64,000 nucleotides of DNA, from the NCBI GenBank assembly GCA_008933995.1, contig WARS01000010.1, forward strand, positions 11,678,238 through 11,742,237, read 5' to 3'. This stretch comes from Datnioides undecimradiatus (taxonomy: Eukaryota > Chordata > Actinopteri > Lobotiformes > Datnioididae). The notes below the pieces were generated by a model, which was not told the origin of the DNA, did not search any database, and saw only the letters and a program-made list of their open reading frames with translations. Positions 44,801-52,100 of the stretch are shown here, one piece after another; positions within the stretch are counted from its first letter, which is position 1, and each line of letters opens with the position of its first letter. The translations under genes were made by a program, and so were the position numbers.

Positions 44801-45566
44801 CTCCTTACTAAAGCAGCACCCCATCTTCTCCGGCCTACACGCAAATAAAACACAAGACTGCTATGGCCAAACACACTAAGAGCCTATACAACAGGAGAGA
44901 AGATCATGAGCAGCTCCTCACGATGGCTCAGCCACATGCAGAAAGAGAAAAGACCCTCTGCTCCCCTTTGCTTCGCCCCGTCCCCCTTTTCCCCTCCCCT
45001 GCCCAGAATAGCAAATGTGAAGTAGCTCACATGTGCTTGCCACTCAACAGAAGGCTGCACACCCCTTTGTGTGTGTGCGCATGTGTATAAATGCATGCAA
45101 GAGCCCTAGTTAGGCTACAGTTTGAGAGGGGCCAGCACATGGCCCACTGGGGACCAATCACAGAACAGTAATGCAGCAGTGTCCACTCCTCCTCCTCCCT
45201 CGCTGAAAATCTCAGTTCCTCCCACCTTACCATTCACATCTCCTTCCCTCCTACTGTTTTACTTTGATCCACATCAGTGTGCAACTCAATTTAGATGTTA
45301 AAGTTATTTTTTCATATATTAATACATTATATAAATCGTTTGTCTACTCTGTACACATATAAAAGTCCTGAAAAGTCTGTATTTAAATCAAAGCATCTGT
45401 AAGCAGCGACTGTGCAGTGAGATCAGACCCATTTGCGGTGTTATTATAACAGTGAAGATACGTATCACAGTACCTGGTAGTAGTAATAGTATCCAGGATC
45501 CAGCCCCCCGAGCGTTAACTGCACCTGTAGATCAGTTGGACACAGTGGATTCTGGTCTGACGTCAT
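35753..45566 (-). CDS. larp4b: larp4b, La-related protein 4B (conventional isoform, 14 coding exons)
   Basis: LARP4B is a cytoplasmic RNA-binding protein that binds poly(A)-binding protein and RACK1 and stabilises or promotes translation of mRNAs. Exons: 45474-45566 (start), 40557-40689, 40262-40402, 40076-40124, 39626-39762, 39416-39519, 39010-39120, 38570-38842, 38296-38378, 37926-38144, 37100-37169, 36895-37023, 36637-36792, 35753-35899. The sum is 1845 nt, 614 residues plus stop. It has a PAM2w motif LNPDAEVW (39-46), a La motif (about 123-200, with QMDSDQYV), an RRM (about 205-285, with NDNWFITF and [13 protein letters not shown]), a basic Arg-rich stretch, and [11 protein letters not shown] and [11 protein letters not shown] near the C-terminus. 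The MTSDQ start and RRM wording point to LARP4B rather than LARP4. It is shorter than human LARP4B (about 738 residues), chiefly in the C-terminal tail. Confidence 0.9.
36637..36792 (-). CDS. larp4b: larp4b exon 13
   Basis: [20 protein letters not shown] to TTATASLAA, 52 codons, phase 0 both ends. The acceptor AAACCCAG|ACTGAGG was chosen because it joins both neighbours in frame; a shorter exon starting at 36710 does not. Donor GCA|GTAAGT. Confidence 0.72.
36895..37023 (-). CDS. larp4b: larp4b exon 12
   Basis: [20 protein letters not shown], then [11 protein letters not shown], to NHNVK. FELGLSSFPPLPG is the conserved LARP4B motif. Acceptor GTTTGTGTAG|AATGC, donor TCAAG|GTAACC. Confidence 0.9.
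37100..37169 (-). CDS. larp4b: larp4b exon 11
   Basis: [20 protein letters not shown] then NYN, in place of the family's Arg-rich RKKREE segment. Acceptor CTCTGAAG|GAGAG (AAG rather than CAG), donor AAC|GTAAGT. Confidence 0.75.
37926..38144 (-). CDS. larp4b: larp4b exon 10 (Arg/Ser-rich)
   Basis: [20 protein letters not shown], then [20 protein letters not shown], to SPTNDRG. Basic, disordered, comparable to the GRGR-rich region of LARP4/4B. Acceptor TTCTCTAG|GAGAG, donor GGAAG|GTAACC. Confidence 0.82.
38296..38378 (-). CDS. larp4b: larp4b exon 9
   Basis: [20 protein letters not shown] to PCWQR, matching FVNGF.SP.FK of the family. Acceptor TTTTTGCCAG|CAGCC, donor AGAG|GTAGTG. Confidence 0.85.
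38570..38842 (-). CDS. larp4b: larp4b exon 8 (end of RRM and linker)
   Basis: [20 protein letters not shown], then KNGYRP, then a Tyr/Pro/Gln-rich linker ending YQECTE. Acceptor GTCTTTAG|GCCTA, donor TGAG|GTTAGT. Confidence 0.93.
39010..39120 (-). CDS. larp4b: larp4b exon 7 (RRM)
   Basis: [20 protein letters not shown] to SETDAQQ, 37 codons, RRM core with NDNWFITF. Acceptor TTGCTGTACAG|GAGGT, donor ACAG|GTAAAA. Confidence 0.94.
39121..39415. other. larp4b GC-AG intron containing a minisatellite
   Basis: A 295-nt intron with a GC donor (GGAG|GCAAGA) and a normal CAG acceptor. About 240 of its bases are the minisatellite listed next. Confidence 0.8.
39167..39402. repeat. GAGAG/GAGCA purine-pyrimidine minisatellite
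   Basis: Mixed GAGGA and GAGCA pentamers with a higher-order unit of about 90 bp marked by GGAAAGGGGAGCAGAGG (near 39243 and 39333). The transcript strand is almost pure pyrimidine. Long Arg/Glu/Gln and Ser/Leu open frames here are repeat artefacts. Confidence 0.92.
39416..39519 (-). CDS. larp4b: larp4b exon 6, ending at a GC donor
   Basis: [20 protein letters not shown] to [10 protein letters not shown], end of La motif and start of RRM. The donor is GGAG|GCAAGA (GC instead of GT); only this boundary keeps the STPQE-EVEALF frame. Confidence 0.9.
39626..39762 (-). CDS. larp4b: larp4b exon 5 (La motif)
   Basis: [20 protein letters not shown] to [16 protein letters not shown] is diagnostic of LARP4/4B La motifs. 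Acceptor CCTCCACAG|GGAAC, donor AAAT|GTCAGT. Confidence 0.94.
40076..40124 (-). CDS. larp4b: larp4b exon 4 (start of La motif)
   Basis: [17 protein letters not shown], matching LKK.LEFCLSREN of the La motif. Acceptor TTAATTGCAG|ATGAG, donor CAAG|GTACCA. Confidence 0.9.
40262..40402 (-). CDS. larp4b: larp4b exon 3
   Basis: [20 protein letters not shown] to LRDPPVT, acidic linker between PAM2w and La motif. Acceptor TTTTTAG|GATAC, donor ACAG|GTATCA. Confidence 0.85.
40557..40689 (-). CDS. larp4b: larp4b exon with PAM2w motif
   Basis: [20 protein letters not shown] to [13 protein letters not shown] is the variant PAM2 (Trp instead of Phe) that binds poly(A)-binding protein in LARP4/4B. Acceptor TTTTTGTCCCAG|GAACC, donor GATG|GTAAAC. 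It is the common acceptor exon for both possible N-termini. Confidence 0.92.
41354..41434 (-). CDS. read-through tail of the MGCC frame (own stop, overlapping AATAAA)
   Basis: If the GTAAGT donor is not used, the frame runs 26 more codons ([20 protein letters not shown] and so on) to a TGA at 41354-41356. An AATAAA (41361-41366) overlaps the last codons. That allows an intronically polyadenylated 1156-residue product without the La module. Speculative. Confidence 0.35.
   Translation of the reverse strand, partial: VSVHSTCETAGLSKSFYFILSPEIKR
41435..44824 (-). CDS. larp4b: larp4b alternative giant first coding exon, lipid-anchor N-terminus (MGCCFSK...), 1130 codons
   Basis: One uninterrupted open frame. 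The ATG at 44824 has a good context (AAGATGG). The start MGCCFSKEL has Gly2, Ser6 and Lys7 for N-myristoylation and Cys3/Cys4 for palmitoylation, like the LAMTOR1-type anchors I know. The rest is acidic, rich in Ser, Thr, Glu and Pro, with no domain I recognise, and looks disordered. It ends [12 protein letters not shown] at GCT|GTAAGT, phase 0, matching exon 40557-40689 (phase 0), so splicing would give 1130 + 583 = 1713 residues with PAM2w, La and RRM intact. A possible acceptor (GCGTGTAG|GCC) lies 10 nt upstream of the ATG, but joining it to the MTSDQ exon would hit a stop, so the two starts are mutually exclusive. It could also be a nested gene ending at its own stop (41354). The coding nature is clear; the isoform structure is inferred. 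Confidence 0.8.
45060..45260 (-). promoter_or_regulatory. possible alternative larp4b promoter before the MGCC exon
   Basis: Minus strand has CTGTGATTGGTCCC (inverted CCAAT box near 45150) about 60 nt before ATTTATAC (near 45088), roughly 230-330 nt upstream of the MGCC ATG. The motifs are weak and the role is inferred only from the need for a separate start. Confidence 0.25.
45474..45566 (-). CDS. larp4b: larp4b first conventional coding exon (MTSDQ...)
   Basis: 31 codons, [20 protein letters not shown] to GYYYYYQ. MTSDQ is the start of human LARP4B as I recall it. The exon runs from the acceptor CCCTGCCAG|TCTCC (45631), so 45567-45631 is 5' UTR. Donor ACCAG|GTACTG, phase 0. Confidence 0.8.
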
Positions 45567-46900
45567 GTGACACAGGCTGGTGGGTAACTCAATGGAACGA
45601 GTGCTGCCGCTGTTGATGGTCACCACGGAGACTGGCAGGGGGAGCAGTGGAGAGAAGGAAATGAGTCACAGCACCACCTGGCCCGAAGGAAGGACTTCAA
45701 CAACAAGATTATTTGATATGGACTAAAAGCAAAAGTGTCCTGGTGCTGGTCGAATTGCTGTAATGTTAACAACAGAGTCACAATCCTGGATTTGTTAGTA
45801 ATACGCAGTTGCCCTTCTAATAGGTCCACCTCACCTCTGTCACTAATGACTGCATACAATAATACTAAAGAAAAATACCAGGAAAAAGTTATTGCTTTTA
45901 ATGTTTTACTTATTCGGACAAACAAATGAAAAATCTAAAATGATCAAATTAGTAAATAAACTAGTAAATTCATGGCACGCATTTAACATGTGGCAAACTT
46001 TAACCAGGAAACAGTGAGTGTGTAGTCAGTAAACCTCTCTGCTGATCAGCAAACACTACCTGACTAAACAATAATATATCATACTATATATATTGTATAT
46101 TTCGATATTGGAGCATATCAAGATAGAGCATCAATTCATTTACTATTCCAATATCTTGAACAGAACAAGTGTGGTGGCCAAATGCAATGATTGGTCAGTT
46201 GCCAGTTACCAATTAAACTGTTCTAATAATGGGATACTTAGCAAAAATGGCAAACCTTTGCTGTTTCTGACTTCTGACAGTTCTGCCATTTGTTGCCATT
46301 TGTTTTTTTTATAGTTTTAAATTGAAAATTGAATATTTTTAATAACTGCTATTTTAGACTTATATTTCCCGAACATATGAAACTGTATTTCATTATGTAT
46401 AAAATATGCCCTTGACAACAAAGTTTCTCCACTTGAAACAGTATGAAAAAGTATAACGTTACTTTTGGTGTGTTGCAACTTTTCCGACAAACTAATGTTA
46501 CCCTGAATATGTCATCTGGTTAGTGGTTAACAGACTTTGCAAGCTTAACCGGGCCTCGGACTAACTCGGTTTTCATGCCTGACAACCAGAATCAACAACT
46601 CTTAGCCTTAGCAGGTGAGACAAATCTCCCGAGACAAACGTCTATGCAACTAAATGCAACTAAAGTTAACCTGTCTTCAGGAACGTAGCCAGCATTTAGA
46701 AACGCAGCAGCTAACGTAACGAAGCTTTTCATTTCGTTAACATCACCCACCCAGTTACCGTTAGCTAGTTAACGTCCATAAAGCGCCCAACGGTCTAGAC
46801 AACCGCTAGCTAATTTTAAATTTATGCTATGTATATCTTCCTGTTGTAGGAACTGGATTTTATCCAGCTGTTTTCACTATGTCTGATTTAGGGAACTCAC

Positions 46901-47010
46901 CTGTCACCTGTTCTCCCGTTGCGTTCAAGTAAAGCTTGATTTCTGACTTCTGGTTTGCTTCCACGACTTCTTCTCCTCGGCAGACCGAATGAACAACCGT
47001 GCGTGTGCGT
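46901..47010 (-). other. larp4b: larp4b untranslated first exon, proximal copy
   Basis: Donor ACAG|GTGAGTTCCC with a second possible donor CAG|GTGACA 7 nt earlier. No ATG precedes the splice in frame; an in-frame TAA lies at 47010-47012. The upstream boundary is unknown. Confidence 0.55.
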
Positions 47011-47313
47011 TACCCTGTGTCAAGAAACACCTCTGGAAATGTATGTAAGTTTACCCGAGCTGGTAACCTCAGCGCTCCCGGAATGTACACGCCATTTCAG
47101 GCGGAAAGACAGCAGCTAACGTGTCTGTGTCTCTAATTAGCCAGCTACCGTTAGCTAGTTAACGTCCACCAATCGAACAACAACACTTTAGCACGTTAAC
47201 GCAGACCAACGGTTACAGTTGGCTTAAGTTAATGTCATGCTAATATTTCCTGACCCTCTGTTGTTAAAACAAGTTATGTCCAAGATTTGCCTTCAGTGAT
47301 GCAGGGAGCTCAC

Positions 47314-47440
47314 CTGTCACCTGTGCTCCCGATGTGTTTAGGTCCGCCTTGATTTCTTGCCTGTTCTGCGATGTGTCTGCGGGACTGTCACTTTCACTTC
47401 GTGTGCTTCCGTAAAAAACTGCCAGTTAACGTTACTTTCC
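47314..47440 (-). other. larp4b: larp4b untranslated first exon, distal copy
   Basis: Duplicate of the proximal exon with the same double donor (CAG|GTGACAG|GTGAGC). In-frame TAA at 47426-47428. The upstream boundary is unknown. Confidence 0.5.
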
Positions 47441-47462
47441 CGTACCACACACGAACTCTGTA

Positions 47463-47476
47463 GTTGCCAAGGAAAC
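47463..47476. promoter_or_regulatory. RFX-type X-box in larp4b promoter
   Basis: GTTGCCAAGGAAAC fits the X-box consensus RYYNYY-N(1-3)-RRNRAC, just upstream of the distal first exon. Function inferred from motif only. Confidence 0.4.
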
Positions 47477-47479
47477 AGT

Positions 47480-48896
47480 ACGTTTCAATAAAAAAATAAA
47501 TCTGAATTTTTTATTTTATTTTTTACTGCAGGGCAGTAGCGTGAATAGTTCCAGGTACTGAAATCACGTGCCACAAACGCATCATCCACCACTCACAGGA
47601 TATTGTGACAAGAAAATCAACATGGTTTGTGAATTATTAGGATATTTATTTATTTATTTATTACTTAATACTGTTCAGTTAAACATTCTGTAAATTATAT
47701 TTCCCAACATAAAGGTTTCACTCCACAACTTCCCAAACAAATAAGTGATAGTTCCACTAGAGCTGAGTGTTACTATTTTGTTGATCTAAAAGTAGTTAAT
47801 GGAAACATAATGATTCTAAAAATACAAGGAATTAGCTCATTAACTACCCATCACAATAAAAAAAACTATTTAAAAAATCTGAAAATTGAAGTATTGTAGT
47901 AACTAGAGTTGCAGCCAGCCTCCAGAAATACTGAGGTCCCCAAACACAGTTTGATATAAAAGTTTTAAATCAATATGATCCTATATTTCCTAAGTTACTT
48001 AGAAATAATCTTACTTTTATTTAGCAAGATAAAGATTAAATCAACTTTTCAACAATTTTTATTCATTTCCAGCCTTAGCGTAGTCGCGTAGCCGCACAAG
48101 ATAAAAATACTAAATCCAGCTGTCAAAAGTGCCCAATCTGCTAGTTTTCATTTGTAAACACTCTAAAAAAAGGAAATATTTGATTATTATATTAGGCCAC
48201 AGTATACTAAGAAAAGAGATTGACTACAAATCTACAAATCTAGTCCCATATATTACATTATACTACTTGGGAATTTTATATCCAAACATAAAATTGTTGT
48301 TTTACTAAAATTCTGGGCATGTGCTGAAAACTTTATGTATTTCTTATTTAGTTAATCAAATTAAAACATAAATATAAAAATCTAGCCTTTTAAAGCATAT
48401 AAGAAATGGTTAGTGTGTAATTGTAACACCACAGGTAACTAAAACCCCCACATTCACACAACAAAAAGAAGGTATCATGTTGTCCTGCAGTACACATAAA
48501 TTCACTTTTACGCCCCCGTGAACAAGATGAAGCTTCAGTGAGAAAGTAAATGAAGTTACATGAACAGTAGTTGGTTAAGCCCTGTGGATGTATTTTTAAA
48601 AATCACAAGTTTGATTCTAATTTAGTTTTTCCCTTCAGCTAAGAAAACAGATAAAATGACATTGAAAGTATACTAAGAGAATTCCTACTCCCATGTCAGG
48701 GGGAAACTGTACACCTAAGAGTTTTTACTCTGAGGAACTAGAGTGCTTTAATCTCTGTAAAGAACGTAAGAGGTAATTCAGTGAAGTGCTCGTGGAGCCC
48801 CGTGGAGAAGAGGAAGCCTCCATCATGCTCGCTGTGTCAACGTGCACCAGTTTATAGTGAGTCTGTGGCAGTTTATGAAGAGTTTGCCGTGCTGGA
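47480..48896. other. larp4b-gabrr3 intergenic stretch and gabrr3 3' UTR
   Basis: AT-rich, less than 1.5 kb from the gabrr3 stop to the larp4b promoter. TTTATT (AATAAA on the minus strand) occurs at about 48017 and repeatedly at 47646-47663; either could end gabrr3 mRNA. An E-box CACGTG lies at 47565-47570. No coding sequence seen. Confidence 0.4.
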
Positions 48897-49199
48897 TCAG
48901 GAGTACAGGCTCCAGTAGATGGTGTTAAAGAGCAGGTAGGACAGAGGGAAAGCAAGGCGAGAGTAGGAGTCGATCATGTAGCTGTTGCTGACCAGCAGGT
49001 CCACGTTTTCCCGCACAGACCGTTGCCGGCGAAGGCGAGTACCCTCCATGGGCCTGATGTCCGGGGTTTGGGTCGGCGTGGTGAGCGGGTCAGAGGTCAG
49101 GGTGGGCGCCATGCGGGAAAATGGGGTCAGCTCAATGTCATTGTCATGGAAACAGCCATCGAAAGCCATCGCCTGGCTGGCGTTGAAGGTGGATGGGAT
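48897..49199 (-). CDS. gabrr3: gabrr3 last coding exon, intracellular loop and TM4
   Basis: IPSTFNASQAMAFDGCFHDN, then a Pro/Thr/Arg loop, then SNSYMIDSYSRLAFPLSYLL to YWSLYS and TGA at 48897-48899. 100 residues. Acceptor ACTGTTTCAG|ATCCC. Confidence 0.94.
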   Translation of the reverse strand: MPSTFNASQAMAFDGCFHDNDIELTPFSRMAPTLTSDPLTTPTQTPDIRPMEGTRLRRQRSVRENVDLLVSNSYMIDSYSRLAFPLSYLLFNTIYWSLYS

Positions 49200-52100
49200 C
49201 TGAAACAGTACAGAGAGCAGTCAGAAGCAGCAGGCTTGTACACAACACACTGTGTATTGCTAACCTTTAGTTCAAACACGCCTCCAACATTCATGTGTCT
49301 TATGCACCATCAGATGAAATGTGGGGTTTCAGGGCACTTTTGTCAGTCAGTGTTTGATGCAGCAGCATCAGTCTCAATATATTTTATATTAACATTGCAA
49401 CAAATGATAACATGTAATGTGAAAGCAGTTGTAAGAAAATATGTGTTCTTACAACAAACAAAAGTCCAGAGGAAGAAACAAATGTTTAAGAATTACACCC
49501 TGATTGCACAAGCCTGCACACCCTTTTATTACACGGGCTCCAGCTGGGTTCAAAGTTAACCAGTCACATTCACAATCATACCTGAGGGTAAACAGCATCA
49601 ACAAAAGTCTTTCTGATTGAAACCAGATTTAACTCAGCTGTTGCTGCAGGATTTATTTGAATACCTGTTGTTGCATCTTACTCGGAGAGCCCTGGGTCAC
49701 AAAGACAGAAACTGTCAGCCCATCATTGAACGTAACCCACACTGACTGCACAGCATGGTGCAGGGTGTGCAAACTAATGACTTAATATTGTTTTTTTTCT
49801 GAATTTTGCTTGCTATAAAATCATAATGGAGACAGAACAAAGCCTATATTCACATTATTGGTATCTCTGCCTTTACAAATCAGAAATCAGCAGTTTCATA
49901 AGGGTGACAAATAAAGTACAAGTACCTTGAACTTGTACCTAAGAATAGTACTTGAGATATTGAAGATTGTTCTGTGTCACTACTAAACATACTGGGAAAA
50001 TGCCACTTTAGAGTTCTGCTTGGCCTGCATGTGAGGAGGTTATGTGGATGTTCTTATGTAATGACTCTGTTAGGCACTAGATGGAGACATTGAGTAAAGT
50101 ATGAGTTTGCTGACTCATGTTACCCCCCTGTTGACCAGGTGTTAATGTGAGGAAAGATAATCCCCTGAGTTTGGCTGAGTGCTGACCTTCCCCCTCTTCA
50201 TCTTTCTCATCTCCTCCAGGGTGGTGCAGTAGTTCACTGCCGCGTACTCAATCACAGACAGGAAGACAAACAGGAAGCTGGTCCACAGGTAGATGTCCAC
50301 CGCTTTCACATATGATACCTGGACAACAAACACGCACGTACACAAAGACACACATGGTTACATCGTATACATCAAACAGTCAGATACAGCTGATGGTGTC
50401 GACATTCACAATAATCACTGAAAAGAAATATAACAGTGCCTGGAAGTGGCACCTTTCTGCATTGTGCACGTGTTGAGTTAAGCCCACAGAGAACACACAC
50501 TCCATTAGAGTCCATTAGAGTGCCAGGTACTTTGGGCATGAGAGATACATGATACGACACATTTTGGTATATTTCAAATAATTAGGAGTTTTTATTTTAA
50601 TATTCCTTTTTATTACTACATACTGCAAATATTAATCTCTTTTTTTATAAGAATTGTCAGACTTTATATTTCTTAGTATTTTATAAGAATTCCAAGGGAC
50701 CAGCTAGTGGTTAGTGGTTAATTATTGTTTTGTAATCTTCTTCCCAAAAGTCAGATTTCAGAGTAATGTGTGCACAGTGCGGCCTGGAGACAGCTGTTAC
50801 CTGAGGCATGGAGGAGGACACTCCGGTGATGATGGTGGACATTGTGAGCACTGTGGTTATACCTGCAGGAGGAGAGAGCAAAGCAGTTTTAAAATCATAA
50901 CACAACACGAGCTCTGACCGTCGGTGGATCCATTCTCAGAGAAGACCTTCAAACAGTTTTATAAAAATCTTAAGTGAGCCAAAGACAGCTTCAAGGTTTC
51001 TAAAATCTTTTTCTTAAAATACTTGTTAAATAAAATGGTTCATTTGAACTACTTTTAAATTAAACCTGCTATTGATTTGTTGCGTTTGCTATGTGACTGA
51101 GAGAATGTATTAAATGAGAGAATGTATCAACAGTATTTCTTTCGAGTGCTCTTCAGAACCTCAAAATATCTGCCTAAGAGCTGCAAAAGAACACAGCACT
51201 GTTTTTTTCATATGCCAATGTACTGTTTATTTTCTGAGTGCACTCTTTGTCCAAAAATAAAAATATGATATGTCACATTGTGGGTCTCAGCTCTGACGGG
51301 GGAAAAAAGCCAGTCCCTACAAAGGACATCTTTAGACTGTGTTGTGTTGGCAAGTGTCTGGATGAGTTAAGTGAAGTCAAGGAAGGTTAAGATGTTTTTT
51401 TGTCCGTGTTAACATTGTTACCCAGAGAGACGCGTGCAGGAACAGCCCTCCTGTCGATCCAGAAGGAGACCCAGGACAGAACGACCATCAGCATGGTGGG
51501 AAAGTATGTCTGTAGCATGAAGAAGAAGATGTGCCTCCGCAGAATGAAGTTAATGAACAGACGATTGTACCAACCTGAACAAAACAAACGGGGGGATGCT
51601 GATTTAACGTCTTATTTGGAAATCATTAGCATGGTCGTGCTGCAACAACAGCCTTTTTACTTCTTCTTCTTACTTGTTTTACTCATTTATCTTCTGACCT
51701 CTTGCTGGGGTCCAGATCATCAGGTCTAAAGTACCAATGCATGCGTTTGCATTACCATTTACCTTCATTTGATCCAAACCATGTGTACACAAAGGTTTAT
51801 AGACAGCCCTTTCACCATGGATTCAGGTTATTAAACCACACACATGCACACACACACCGGTGCTGCTGTAGAAAGCCAGGCCACTGGAGGCTTGGAAATG
51901 CTCAATGAAGAACTGAGACAAGACGATCTCGTCGGTCCTCAGAGAATCGTCCCCATTCTTCCAGTAAAGCATCAGGTCATTCTCATTGTATGCATCTGGT
52001 GAGAGAAAGGAGAGAACTGGTAGAAGAGATTCGTCTAGGTTTTCACTGATTTTGCTGTTGCATGCATGACTTTGTATGTGTGTGTTTTGTGTGTGTGTGT

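Larger units (their letters stand above)
46740..47440 (-). repeat. larp4b: diverged tandem duplication of the larp4b promoter/first exon
   Basis: Two units about 400 bp apart share CCAG.TACCGTTAGCTAGTTAACGTCCA (about 46751 and 47140) and GGGA.CTCACCTGTCACCTGT.CTCCCG (46891 and 47304), each ending in the same splice-donor arrangement on the minus strand. The middles have diverged. Confidence 0.8.

Noticed and set aside
45085-45095. TATA box for a plus-strand promoter (GTATAAATG)
   Set aside because: No plus-strand gene follows; kept only as part of a weak minus-strand promoter suggestion.
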